The notes beneath the pieces are model-generated. The model worked only from the letters and a program-made list of their open reading frames with translations, ran no database searches and was not told the origin of the DNA. Positions 33,550 through 41,990 of a stretch of 64,000 nucleotides of DNA are shown in pieces. Made by a program: the position numbers and the translations under genes. Source of the DNA: Solwaraspora sp. WMMD406 (GTDB lineage Bacteria; Actinomycetota; Actinomycetes; Mycobacteriales; Micromonosporaceae); NCBI RefSeq assembly GCF_029626025.1, contig NZ_JARUBF010000001.1:6480001-6544000 (forward strand). The letters are read 5' to 3'. How positions within the stretch are numbered: position 1 is the stretch's first letter; each line of letters begins with the position of its first letter.

Positions 33550-34714
33550 CGGTCAGCTCCGGAATGTCGATCCGCCGGCCCTCGCGCGCCGACCGCAGGC
33601 CGAGTTCGGCCAGTTGCACGCCGCGAGCACCAGCCCAAAGGTCCCAACTGTACGGTGCGTCCTCGACGACGTGCCGCAGGAACAGCTCCCACTGGGCCTT
33701 GAACCCGTTGTCGAACTCCTCGTTGTCCGGCACCGGCTGCCACTGGTCGCGGAACAGCTCGGTCGCCGGAAGGTCGGGGTTCCACACCGGCTTGGGCGTG
33801 GTGGACCGGTGTTGGACGCGGCACTCGCGCAACCCGGCGACCGCGCTGCCTTCGGTGCCGTCGACCTGGAACTCGACCAGTTCGTCGCGGTAGACCCGGA
33901 CCGCCCAGGACGAGTTGATCTGCGCCACGATCCGGCCGCCGCCCGGTCCGGGACGGTCGATCTCGAAGATGCCGTACGCGGCGTCGTCGGCGGTGGCGTC
34001 GTAGGGCTGACCCGCCTCGTCCCAGCGGCGGTCTATGTGGGTGGCCACGTGCGCGGTGACGGACGCGACCCGGCCGAAGATCTGTTCCAGTACGTAGTGC
34101 CAGTGCGGGAACATGTCGACGGTGATCCCCCCGCCGTCGGCCGCCCGGTAGTTCCAGGAGGGCCGCTGGGCGCCCTGCCAGTCACCTTCGAAGACCCAGT
34201 AGCCGAACTCGCCACGCACCGAGAGAATCCGACCGAAGAAACCCCCCTTGACCAGCCGGTCCAGCTTGCGCAGCCCGGGCAGGAAGAGTTTGTCCTGAAC
34301 GACGCCGTGCTTGATTCCGGCGGCGTCGGCCAGCCGGGCCAGGTCGACCGCTCCGGCCAGGTCCTCGGCGGTGGGCTTCTCGGTGTAGATGTGCTTCCCC
34401 GCGTCGATCGCCAGCCGCAGCGCCTTCTCCCGCTGGGCGGTGACTTGCGCGTCGAAATAGATCCGTACGTCGGGGCGGGCGAGCGCCGCGGCAAGGTCGG
34501 TGGTCCACTCGGTGAGTCCGTGCCGCTGCGCGACCTCGCGCAGCTTGTTCTCGTTTCTCCCGACGAGTACCAGCTCCGGCCAGAGCCGGGTGCCGTCCCG
34601 CAGCGCGAGTCCACCTTGGTCACGGATGGCGAGCAGAGACCGGACCAGGTGTTGCCGGTAGCCCATCCGGCCGGTGACGCCGTTGAGGACGATCCCGATC
34701 GTGGTGCGGGACAT
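33542..34714 (-). CDS. Gfo/Idh/MocA-family oxidoreductase
   Basis: This 390-aa dehydrogenase has an N-terminal NAD(P)-binding region with 'IGIVLNGVTGRMGYRQ' (a GxxGxMG-like turn). The family's EKP motif is visible in 'KHIYTEKPTAEDLAGAVDLA', and the C-terminal beta-sheet domain follows. Family members oxidise the hydroxyls of inositols or sugars. ATG 34714 follows a ggaggcg ribosome binding site. With the TIM-barrel gene it forms a sugar catabolic pair controlled by the LacI regulator transcribed the other way. Confidence 0.9.
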   Translation of the reverse strand: MSRTTIGIVLNGVTGRMGYRQHLVRSLLAIRDQGGLALRDGTRLWPELVLVGRNENKLREVAQRHGLTEWTTDLAAALARPDVRIYFDAQVTAQREKALRLAIDAGKHIYTEKPTAEDLAGAVDLARLADAAGIKHGVVQDKLFLPGLRKLDRLVKGGFFGRILSVRGEFGYWVFEGDWQGAQRPSWNYRAADGGGITVDMFPHWHYVLEQIFGRVASVTAHVATHIDRRWDEAGQPYDATADDAAYGIFEIDRPGPGGGRIVAQINSSWAVRVYRDELVEFQVDGTEGSAVAGLRECRVQHRSTTPKPVWNPDLPATELFRDQWQPVPDNEEFDNGFKAQWELFLRHVVEDAPYSWDLWAGARGVQLAELGLRSAREGRRIDIPELTGE

Positions 34715-34775
34715 GCCTCGCCTCCTTGGGTGCTGGTGCTCTCGCACGTTCCGCGCCGTCCGGCGGATTCGGCCA

Positions 34776-34789
34776 GGTAAGCGCTTTCC
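34776..34789. promoter_or_regulatory. Candidate LacI-family operator
   Basis: The near-palindrome ggtaAGCGCTTtcc lies in the divergent region between the Gfo/Idh/MocA and LacI genes, 62 bp upstream of the former start. Its AAGCGCTT core with central CG is typical of LacI-family operators. Confidence 0.6.
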
Positions 34790-34955
34790 CGGCTACGGTA
34801 CTGGCTATCGCCAATCGTCGGCAAGGGCTTTCCACCGGTTGGCCGGCCGCCACGGTATCCTCACCGCAAGCATCCGGACACCACGCGCGACGTCGCACGG
34901 GTTCCGGCCCTGGCAGGCCTCCGGCACCAGATCCCGCCGGGGAAGGAGCGGGAAC

Positions 34956-35984
34956 GTGGCCACTCTGGCGGACGTCGCGAAACGGGCCGGCGTGTCCCCG
35001 GCCACCGCGTCCCGGATCATCAACGGCAGCAGCAAACCGGTCACCGAGGCGCTCCGGGAACGGGTCCTCGCCGCCGTCGAGGAACTGCAGTACGTGCCGA
35101 ACGCACACGCCCAGTCGCTGGCCCGCGCCCACCGCAGCGCGATCGGGGTGATCGTGCACGACGTCTCCGACCCGTACTTCGCCGAGATCACCCGGGGCCT
35201 GCAAAGGGTGGCCACCGAAAACGGCCGCCTGGTCATCATCTGCAACAGCTACCGGGATCCGGACAAGGAACTGCAGTACGTCGAACTGCTCCGCGCCCAC
35301 CAGGTGGCGGCGATCGTGCTCGCCGGATCCGGCTACCACGACGACGCGTTCACCGTCCTGCTGGAAAGCAAGCTCCGGGTCTACGAACGCACCGGTGGTC
35401 GGGTGGCGGTGATCGGCCGACACGAACACGCCGGCGACGCCGTGGTGCCGGACAACGAGATGGGCGGCTACCTGCTCGGGGCCGAGTTGTACTCGCTCGG
35501 ACACACCGACATCGGCGTGGTGGCCGGCCCGAAGCTGCTCACCACCACCACCGACCGGTTGACCGGACTACGCCGGGCAGCCCGGGAACACGGCCAGAAG
35601 TTGCCGGCCCGCCGGGTGGCATACGGCGATTTCGACAGGTCCAGCGGAGCCGCCGCCGCCGCGAACCTCCTCGACGCCGAACCCGGCCTGACCGCGATCG
35701 CCGCGCTCAACGACTCGATGGCGATCGGGGTGCTCGCCCTGCTGCGGTCCCGGGGCATCGCCGTGCCGGACCAGGTCAGCGTGGTCGGCTTCGACGACAT
35801 GCCGGTCGCCCGGGACGTGACACCCGCCCTGACCACCGTACGGTTGCCGTTGGCCGAGATGGGCGCCAGGGCGATGACCATGGCGTTGCAGCCCGCCTCC
35901 CCGCGACGAGCGGCGCTCGTCGAAGAGGTCGGCGCCGAACTCGTCCGCCGGGACAGCGCCGGCCCCGTCCCGTCCGGAAGATGA
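34956..35984 (+). CDS. LacI-family transcriptional regulator
   Basis: This 342-aa regulator starts with the LacI helix-turn-helix (ATLADVAKRAGVSPATASRI, residues 2-21) and hinge helix (YVPNAHAQSLARA). A periplasmic-binding-protein-like ligand domain follows ('IGVIVHDVSDPYFAEI', 'ALNDSMAIGVLALLR', 'VVGFDDMPVARDVTPALTTV'). GTG 34956 has a ggaaggag ribosome binding site. It is divergent from the sugar oxidoreductase operon and likely represses it until a sugar or inositol binds. Confidence 0.93.
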   Translation: MATLADVAKRAGVSPATASRIINGSSKPVTEALRERVLAAVEELQYVPNAHAQSLARAHRSAIGVIVHDVSDPYFAEITRGLQRVATENGRLVIICNSYRDPDKELQYVELLRAHQVAAIVLAGSGYHDDAFTVLLESKLRVYERTGGRVAVIGRHEHAGDAVVPDNEMGGYLLGAELYSLGHTDIGVVAGPKLLTTTTDRLTGLRRAAREHGQKLPARRVAYGDFDRSSGAAAAANLLDAEPGLTAIAALNDSMAIGVLALLRSRGIAVPDQVSVVGFDDMPVARDVTPALTTVRLPLAEMGARAMTMALQPASPRRAALVEEVGAELVRRDSAGPVPSGR

Positions 35985-36025
35985 CGATCGCGCGACCCGA
36001 CCGCGCGCCACACCTTGCCAACGAC

Positions 36026-36041
36026 TAGAACATGTGTTCGA
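36026..36041 (+). promoter_or_regulatory. LexA (SOS) box upstream of radical SAM gene
   Basis: TAGAAC-atgt-GTTCGA matches the Gram-positive/mycobacterial SOS box TCGAAC-N4-GTTCGA at 11 of 12 specified positions. It lies 10 bases upstream of the ATG at 36051. Confidence 0.75.
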
Positions 36042-36050
36042 ATAAGACCC

Positions 36051-37184
36051 ATGCGTTGGGACACTCTGGCGGCTCCCCACGACCAGGGCGTCCCTGGCCG
36101 GGCAGCGCCAGCGGCTCCACCCCTGCCGCTGGCGCTGCCCCATGCTGTGACCCGCACCTTCGACACCCCCGGCTTCGCCGGGATGACCTTCTACGAGATC
36201 CACGCCAAGTCGATCATCAACCAGGTGCGCGGCTCGTCCCGAGTGCCGTTCGAGTGGACGATCAATCCGTACCGCGGTTGCGGTCACGCCTGCTCGTACT
36301 GCTTCGCCCGCAACACCCACACCTACCTCGACCTCGACCCGGGGCGCGACTTCGACACCAAGGTCGTGGTGAAGGTCAACGCCGCCGCCCTGCTCCGCCG
36401 CGAACTGGCCGCACCCGGCTGGGCCGGCAACCCGATCGCGATGGGCACCAACGTCGACTGCTACCAGCGGGCGGAGGGTCGCTACCGGCTGATGCCGGAG
36501 ATCATCCAAGCCCTGCGCGACGCCGCCAACCCGTTCTCGATCCTGACCAAAGGCACCTTGATCCTGCGTGACCTAACACCGCTACGGCAGGCCGCCGAGG
36601 TGACCCGGGTCAGTCTCGCGATGTCCGTGGGATTCGTCGACGAACCACTGTGGCGGGCGGTCGAGTCCGGTGCCCCGAGCCCGGCCCGCCGCCTGGACGC
36701 GGTCCGCGTCCTCACCGACGCCGGCTTCGCCGTCGGCGTACTCATGGCGCCGATCCTGCCCGGGTTGACCGACGGCGAGGAGGCGATCGACGAGACCGTC
36801 GCCGCCATCGCACGGGCCGGCGCGGCCAGCGTGACACCGTTGCCACTGCACCTGCGGACCGGCGCGCGGCAGTGGTACGCCGCCTGGCTGGACCGGACCT
36901 TCCCGGAGCTCGTACCGAGATACCGGGCCTTGTTCGGCGCGGGAGCCTACCTACCCCAGGCATACCAGCGCGAGGTCGTCGCGCGGGTCCGGCGCGCCGC
37001 CCGACGGCACGGCATCCCCACCGGCGGCGACGGCGACACCCGCCAGCCCGGCGACAGTGGCGACACCCGCCAGCCCAGCGGCGACGGTGCCGGGCGGCGC
37101 CCCACCGAGGCGACGGCCCGGCGGGCCGACCGGACGGACGGCCGTTCGTCGGCCCCCGCCACCGAGCAACTCGCCCTGCTCTGA
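36051..37184 (+). CDS. Radical SAM protein, Rv2578c/SplB-like
   Basis: This 377-aa radical SAM protein has the cluster motif CxxxCxxC at C77, C81 and C84 (YRGCGHACSYCFAR). The preceding 'FYEIHAKSIINQVRGSSRVPFEWTINPY' is typical of the Rv2578c family, distantly related to spore photoproduct lyase. The C-terminal 45 residues are low-complexity with a duplicated 'GDTRQP' unit. A near-consensus LexA box lies just upstream, which agrees with the remembered membership of Rv2578c in the SOS regulon. A DNA-repair or damage-related function is likely, but the substrate is unknown. Confidence 0.87.
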   Translation: MRWDTLAAPHDQGVPGRAAPAAPPLPLALPHAVTRTFDTPGFAGMTFYEIHAKSIINQVRGSSRVPFEWTINPYRGCGHACSYCFARNTHTYLDLDPGRDFDTKVVVKVNAAALLRRELAAPGWAGNPIAMGTNVDCYQRAEGRYRLMPEIIQALRDAANPFSILTKGTLILRDLTPLRQAAEVTRVSLAMSVGFVDEPLWRAVESGAPSPARRLDAVRVLTDAGFAVGVLMAPILPGLTDGEEAIDETVAAIARAGAASVTPLPLHLRTGARQWYAAWLDRTFPELVPRYRALFGAGAYLPQAYQREVVARVRRAARRHGIPTGGDGDTRQPGDSGDTRQPSGDGAGRRPTEATARRADRTDGRSSAPATEQLALL

Positions 37185-37231
37185 CGGCCGCCGGTCCACG
37201 AAAGCCCGGAACACCGGACTACTCTCGACGG

Positions 37232-37633
37232 GTGAGGACTCCACAGCAGATCCTGTCCGAGGCACGGACGATCGCGGTGGTCGGCGCGTCTCGTGACCCG
37301 GCCAAGCCGGCACACGCCGTACCGGCGCAACTGATCAGCCACGGATGGCGGGTGATCCCGGTCAACCCGTACGTCGACATGATCTTCGGCACGCGCTCCT
37401 ACCCCAGCCTGGCCGACCTGCCCGAGGCGGTGGACCTGGTCAACGTGTTCCGGCCGGTCCCGGAAGCGATCGAGGTGGTCCGAGCCGCAGTCGCCATCGG
37501 CACCCCGGCGGTGTGGTTGCAGAGCGGCATCGCCTCCACCGAAGCCCGTGAGATCGCGACCGCCGCCGGCCTCGACTACGTCGAGGACCACTGCATCGCC
37601 GTCGAGCGCGCCCTCGGCGGACTCAGCGCGTAA
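37232..37633 (+). CDS. CoA-binding protein (YccU-like)
   Basis: This 133-aa Rossmann-fold CoA-binding protein shows 'TIAVVGASRDPAKPAHAVPAQL' at the N-terminus, then 'VIPVNPYVDMIFGTRSYPSL', 'AVWLQSGIAS' and the terminal 'VEDHCIAVER'. It matches the YccU family, which binds CoA; its role is not well defined. GTG 37232 lies 47 bp after the radical SAM stop. The next gene is a DUF4190 membrane protein. Confidence 0.9.
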   Translation: MRTPQQILSEARTIAVVGASRDPAKPAHAVPAQLISHGWRVIPVNPYVDMIFGTRSYPSLADLPEAVDLVNVFRPVPEAIEVVRAAVAIGTPAVWLQSGIASTEAREIATAAGLDYVEDHCIAVERALGGLSA

Positions 37634-37667
37634 CCTGATCGGGTCGATCACCCGACGGAGGCCAAGT

Positions 37668-37946
37668 ATGAGTCAGCCACAGCAGCCCTATCCCGGCTCG
37701 CCCGCCCGGGGCACGAACGTCATGGCGATCCTGTCGCTGGTCTTCGCGTTCGTCTTCGCGCCCGCCGGCATCGTCCTCGGCCACCTCGCCAAACGTCAGA
37801 TCCAGCAGACCGGCGAGGACGGTGCGGCACTGGCCCAGTGGGGGATGATCCTCAGCTACATCTTCACCGCGCTCGGACTGCTGGCCTGCTGCGGTGGCAT
37901 CGCCATCGCCGTCTGGGGTGCGGGCGCGAGCACCACGACGTACTGA
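37668..37946 (+). CDS. DUF4190 small membrane protein
   Basis: This 92-aa protein has two membrane helices (about residues 17-37 and 58-82) with the conserved 'GIVLGHLAKRQIQQTGEDGAA' loop, typical of DUF4190. A ggagg ribosome binding site precedes the ATG. Two further DUF4190 proteins are encoded 1.3 and 1.9 kb downstream on the same strand. Function is unknown. Confidence 0.85.
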   Translation: MSQPQQPYPGSPARGTNVMAILSLVFAFVFAPAGIVLGHLAKRQIQQTGEDGAALAQWGMILSYIFTALGLLACCGGIAIAVWGAGASTTTY

Positions 37947-37960
37947 GGACCGCCCGTCGC

Positions 37961-37980
37961 CCGGACCCGCACGGGTCCGG
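37961..37980 (+). terminator. Hairpin after DUF4190 gene
   Basis: The perfect inverted repeat ccggaccc-gcac-gggtccgg begins 15 bases after the stop codon, between two converging genes. Confidence 0.65.
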
Positions 37981-38048
37981 TCGGCGATCCCCGAAGCCAG
38001 CCAGCACCCGCGACGCGGACGACCGACCGACCAGTCAATGGTCGGCCG

Positions 38049-38978
38049 TCACCGGTACTGGGCCTCCCGGACGCTGTTGCCGCCGTCCACCACCAGCATC
38101 TGCCCGGTGATGTAGGACGCCGCAGGCGAGCAGAAAAACGAGATCGCCGCCGCCACTTCGTCCGGTGTGCCGGGTCGGCCGATCGGCGTACCCATGCCTT
38201 GTTTGAGCTCGGTGACCGTCGACGCGGCGGTGTAGATCGTGCCGGGAGCGACCGCGTTGACCGTCACCCCGTCGGCGACCATTTCCATGGCCAACGCCCG
38301 GGTCAGACCCACCACACCGGCCTTCGCCGCGGCATAGGCCGCCTCCGTCGGCAAGGCGTTGACCGGGCCGGCGGTAGCGGCGAGGTTGACGATCCGACCC
38401 CAGCCCCGCTCCGCCATCCCGCCGATGAAGGCCCGGCTGCACAGGAAGGCGGTGGTGAGGTTACGGTCGATCTCCGCACGCCACTCGTCGAAGCTGAGCT
38501 GCGCGACCGGGCGGAGCACCTCCGGACTCGCCCGGCTGGCGAGGCCGGCGTTGTTGACCAGCACCTGTACGTCGCCGAGCTGCTCGCTGATCGCGTCAGC
38601 CAACGCGGCCACCTCTGCCTCGTCGGTCAGATCGGCCACGAACCCGGTCGCGCCCAGTTCGGTGGCCCGGTCGTGAATCCGGCGGGTGGTCGACACGATC
38701 GCCACCCGCGCCCCGAGTTCACCCAGCCGGCGTGCGGTGGCGTAACCGATGCCGTCTGAGCTGCCGGCCCCGGTGACCAGCGCCACCCGGCCGTCGAGAC
38801 GCAGCGTCACCGGGTCCGTCACCGGCCCGGCCGACATCCCGGGCGGGTCCGCCGCACCCGGCGCAGCGCCGTCCAGGGCGATCGATCCGCTCGGTACGCC
38901 ACCCGACGAACCGTCGACGGTGGGATCCGGCGCGGCACCGACACCGGACCGGTCAGTGGCGCGTACGACATAAGCCAT
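38049..38978 (-). CDS. Short-chain dehydrogenase/reductase (SDR)
   Basis: This 309-aa SDR has the cofactor motif [12 protein letters not shown] (TGxxxGIG), the NNAG motif 'VLVNNAG', catalytic Tyr-Lys 'AAYAAAKAG' with an upstream Ser-equivalent region 'IVNLAATAG', and the C-terminal '[11 protein letters not shown]'. About 60 low-complexity residues precede the fold, so the true start may be the ATG at 38837. I keep 38978 because of an agga-like ribosome binding site. The usual catalytic serine appears as Ala in 'NLAATAG', which deserves a check. It converges on the first DUF4190 gene. Confidence 0.85.
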   Translation of the reverse strand: MAYVVRATDRSGVGAAPDPTVDGSSGGVPSGSIALDGAAPGAADPPGMSAGPVTDPVTLRLDGRVALVTGAGSSDGIGYATARRLGELGARVAIVSTTRRIHDRATELGATGFVADLTDEAEVAALADAISEQLGDVQVLVNNAGLASRASPEVLRPVAQLSFDEWRAEIDRNLTTAFLCSRAFIGGMAERGWGRIVNLAATAGPVNALPTEAAYAAAKAGVVGLTRALAMEMVADGVTVNAVAPGTIYTAASTVTELKQGMGTPIGRPGTPDEVAAAISFFCSPAASYITGQMLVVDGGNSVREAQYR

Positions 38979-39222
38979 GTCCTGATCCTGCCCCTTGTCC
39001 GCGCTGCGGGCAATGACACACCGTTGATCGGCCAACCGTCGCCCTCGGGCCATGCACCGGCGGCCGTGGTGACCCCCCGCCGCAGCCGATCGAACGCCCG
39101 TCCCGGCCGATCGGGGGGTCCCAGCCGGTCCCAGCCGGTCGAGCCCTACTCGGGCCGGCGGCTCCTGGCAGCGAGCGACTACCCTGATCGCGCAACCCGC
39201 CGCTCCGACGGAGAGAGCGCCC

Positions 39223-39765
39223 ATGAGCAACCCCCCACCGCCTGGCAATTGGAGCGATCCGTCCTGGCCAGGTCAGCCCGCCTCCGGTCAGCCCGACCCG
39301 GCCGGACCGGTCAGCGGCCAGCCCGGCTACGGCTACGGCTACCCGGATCCTGGCTACTCGCAGTCCGGCGCACCGGAGGCGTACCCCGGTTACCCGCCCG
39401 CCTATCCGGGTCAGCCCGGCCCTGGTTACCCGCCCCCCTACCCAGGCCATCCCGGCGGGTACGGCTACCCGATGCCGCCGCCCATGCCGATGAACGGTCG
39501 GGCGATCGCGGCCATGGTGATGGGCATCATCGGCATCCTCGCGCTCTGTGGCTATCTGGCGCCCGGCTTGATCGGCATCGTCGGAGCCCTGCTCGGGCAC
39601 TCGGCCCGCCGGCAGATCCGGGACCGCGCCGCGCAGGGTCGTCCGGAACAGGGCGAGGGATTGGCTCTCGCCGGCATGATCACCGGCTGGATCGCGTTCG
39701 GGATCGGGCTCGCCGGGACCGTCGTCATCGCCATCGCCATCGCCATCAGCGTCAGCCAGAGCTGA
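39223..39765 (+). CDS. DUF4190 protein with Pro/Gly/Tyr-rich N-terminus
   Basis: This 180-aa protein has a long disordered N-terminus of Tyr-Pro-Gly repeats (about residues 30-90). Two membrane helices follow (about 94-115 and 150-175), with the DUF4190 loop '[16 protein letters not shown]' and '[13 protein letters not shown]'. A third DUF4190 gene lies 30 bp downstream. Similar proteins are common at actinobacterial membranes; function is unknown. Confidence 0.85.
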   Translation: MSNPPPPGNWSDPSWPGQPASGQPDPAGPVSGQPGYGYGYPDPGYSQSGAPEAYPGYPPAYPGQPGPGYPPPYPGHPGGYGYPMPPPMPMNGRAIAAMVMGIIGILALCGYLAPGLIGIVGALLGHSARRQIRDRAAQGRPEQGEGLALAGMITGWIAFGIGLAGTVVIAIAIAISVSQS

Positions 39766-39795
39766 GCACGCCTCGTACGGACAGGAGCAGGTCAC

Positions 39796-40236
39796 GTGAC
39801 AGATCCAGACGCCGACAAGGACGCCTCGCCGTCGACGTGGGCGGCATCGGGATCGACCGCCGGTGATGGTGGGTCTCTGCCGTCCGGGGCCGGCGCGGGC
39901 CAGCCGCCGGCCGGATACCCGCCGGCCGGCTATCCACCGGCGGGTTACGGCGGATACCCACCGTCTCGGCACACGAACAGCATGGCGCTCGCCTCGTTCA
40001 TCGTGGCCCTGGTGAGTCTGTTCAGCTGTCCGCTGCTCGGTGCCGTCTCGATTTACCTCGGTCGGCGGGCCCGGCTGGAAATCAGTGGCTCCGGTGAGCA
40101 GGGCGACGGCCTGGCCCAGGCCGGGGTGATCATCGGCTGGTGCGCGGTCGGCCTTGCCGTGCTGTCGGTGCTGGTCATGATCGCCTACTTCGCGTTCTTC
40201 TTCATGGTCGTCGGAACCACCGCCAGCGCTTACTGA
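39796..40236 (+). CDS. DUF4190 membrane protein
   Basis: This 146-aa protein has a Pro/Gly-rich N-terminus with 'PPAGYPPAGYPPAGY' repeats (residues about 36-55), two hydrophobic helices and the DUF4190 'GAVSIYLGRRARLEISGSGEQGDGLA' loop. The start is GTG behind an aggagcagg ribosome binding site. The 3' end overlaps the convergent DMT transporter gene by 35 bp. It is probably co-transcribed with the preceding paralogue. Confidence 0.85.
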   Translation: MTDPDADKDASPSTWAASGSTAGDGGSLPSGAGAGQPPAGYPPAGYPPAGYGGYPPSRHTNSMALASFIVALVSLFSCPLLGAVSIYLGRRARLEISGSGEQGDGLAQAGVIIGWCAVGLAVLSVLVMIAYFAFFFMVVGTTASAY

Positions 40237-41218
40237 CCGTCCGGATGAGGCCGGCCTCAGGCGGGCCGGCCTCAGGCGGGATCGACGGGGTGCGGGTCCG
40301 GGTGCCGCCGAGCACCACGATGGCGACGCCGAGCAGCAACAAACCGAGTCCGGGCAGTGCCGCCATCCTGGGTACCTGGCCGAGCCACCACCACGCGATC
40401 AGCGCGGCACCCGGCACCTCCAGCAGAATCAACACGCTGACGGTCGTCGCCGGGATCTTGTGCAACGCGTAACTGAACATCGAGTGCCCGAGCAGTTGTG
40501 CTCCGACCACCAGACCGATCACGGCCAGCCAGGTCGAGCTGGTGAACCCGGTGAGCGGAGTACGGCTCGCCAGGCAGACGACGAGCAGGACCAGCGCACA
40601 CACGCCGTAGCAGATGGTCGTGTAGGTGGTGGTGCTGATCGTTCGTCGGGCCTGCTCGCCCAGCGCCGTGTAGGCCGCCGCGAAGACCGCACCGGCCAGC
40701 GCCAACAGGTCGCCGGCCACGGCACGGGCGTCGAAGCCGACGTCCGCGCCGGTCGCCAGCGCCGCCCCGAGCACCGCCACGGCGATGCCGATCCAGGTGA
40801 GCGCCGGCAACCGCCGTCCCTGGCCGAGAGCGATGAAGCCCTGCCAGACCGGCTGGGTGGCGACCAGTGCGGTGGCGGTCGCCACCGAGGTGAGCTGGGC
40901 GCTCGGCATCCAGGTGCCGAAGTGCGCGGCCAGCGCGAGCCCGGCGAGCACGCACCAGAGGGCCCGCCGTCGTCCCTCGGGCCGGGCCAGTGTCCGTAGC
41001 TCGGTGCGGCGTCGGACCAGTACGAACGGAGCGACCGCACCGGTGGCCAGCAGGTTTCGCCAGCAGGCGATCGCCAGTGCCGGTGCGGCGGCGTACGCGA
41101 TCAACGGTGCGGAGGTGGCGACGGCCAGCACCGCCACGGCCGCCGCGCCGCTGGCGAGCAGTTCGGCCCGGCCCGAATGGCCGGGCGGTCTCGGGACGTG
41201 CTGGTCAGCGGAGGGCAC
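40202..41218 (-). CDS. DMT-superfamily (EamA) transporter
   Basis: This 338-aa inner-membrane protein has ten hydrophobic helices in two EamA repeats; the first is marked by 'ACWRNLLATGAVAP' and the second ends 'LLEVPGAALIAWWWLG'. It probably exports a metabolite or amino acid. The C-terminal tail contains a 15-bp duplication (40251-40280, PPEAG twice) next to the convergent DUF4190 stop, and the gene overlaps that stop by 35 bp. Confidence 0.88.
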   Translation of the reverse strand: MPSADQHVPRPPGHSGRAELLASGAAAVAVLAVATSAPLIAYAAAPALAIACWRNLLATGAVAPFVLVRRRTELRTLARPEGRRRALWCVLAGLALAAHFGTWMPSAQLTSVATATALVATQPVWQGFIALGQGRRLPALTWIGIAVAVLGAALATGADVGFDARAVAGDLLALAGAVFAAAYTALGEQARRTISTTTYTTICYGVCALVLLVVCLASRTPLTGFTSSTWLAVIGLVVGAQLLGHSMFSYALHKIPATTVSVLILLEVPGAALIAWWWLGQVPRMAALPGLGLLLLGVAIVVLGGTRTRTPSIPPEAGPPEAGLIRTVSKRWRWFRRP

Positions 41219-41354
41219 GGGAAACGATCCTTACAGACCGGCGGTACGGGTCGGACGGCGGTGCGCCTCGGCCGGGGTCGCCGCGTCGGGTCGGGTCGGC
41301 CGTCGCGGCGCGAGTCCGGTGACCGGCCGGTCCGCGATCAGGCAGGATGGCAAC

Positions 41355-41918
41355 GTGGCCGATGACTCCTCGACGCCTGCCTCGCCGACGCCTGCCTCCC
41401 CGATGCCGGTCTCCTCGACGCCCGCCTCGCCGACGCCGCTGATCGACGAGGCGATGAAAAAGGCAGCGGTGGCGTGGGTGTCGGTCGACCGGGCACCCGC
41501 CCGGGTGATGTGGTGCGTACCCGTCGACGGCGCGCTTCATCTCGTCACCGGACCAGGAGAACAACCGGCAGCCGGCCTGGCCCCCGGCGTCCCGACGACG
41601 GTCACCTTCCGGGGCGACCACGGCGGCCAGATCGTGACCTGGCCGGCGACCGTGGTCCAGGTCGATCCGAACAGCCCCGACTGGGAACCGATCGCCACGC
41701 AGGTGGCCGGCAAGCGACTCAACGCGACCAGCGCAGCGGCAGACCTGGTCGCCCGATGGGCCACCGAATGCGTGCTGTACCGGTTGAGCCCCGCCGGCCC
41801 ACCGATCGCCGCCGGACCAGACCTGCCGGATGGCTCACTAGTCGCACCGCCGAGACCCACGACGGCCATCCGACCGGTCCGACGGCCGTTCCGGCTGCAT
41901 CGGGTGCGCCGCCGCTGA
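41355..41918 (+). CDS. Hypothetical protein, possible FMN-binding split barrel
   Basis: This 187-aa protein begins with a Ser/Thr/Pro-rich stretch made of duplicated 'SPTPAS' units. A region follows with 'AVAWVSVDRAPARVMWCVPVDGALHLVTGPGEQ' and 'VTFRGDHGGQIVTWPATVVQVDP'. The strand pattern suggests a pyridoxamine-phosphate-oxidase-like barrel, but I cannot identify cofactor residues. The GTG start at 41355 is not supported by a strong ribosome binding site. It converges on the PhzF gene. Confidence 0.65.
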   Translation: MADDSSTPASPTPASPMPVSSTPASPTPLIDEAMKKAAVAWVSVDRAPARVMWCVPVDGALHLVTGPGEQPAAGLAPGVPTTVTFRGDHGGQIVTWPATVVQVDPNSPDWEPIATQVAGKRLNATSAAADLVARWATECVLYRLSPAGPPIAAGPDLPDGSLVAPPRPTTAIRPVRRPFRLHRVRRR

Positions 41919-41948
41919 TCCGGGCTCCGGCGCGACGAGCCGAGGGAC

Positions 41949-41990
41949 CAGCCGAGTCGACAGGTCAGCCGAGTCGACAGGTCAGCCGAC
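41949..41990. repeat. 17-bp tandem repeat, about 2.5 copies, at PhzF stop
   Basis: The unit cagccgagtcgacaggt is repeated exactly twice plus a partial copy. The array overlaps the stop codon of the PhzF gene (41982-41984). Confidence 0.88.
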
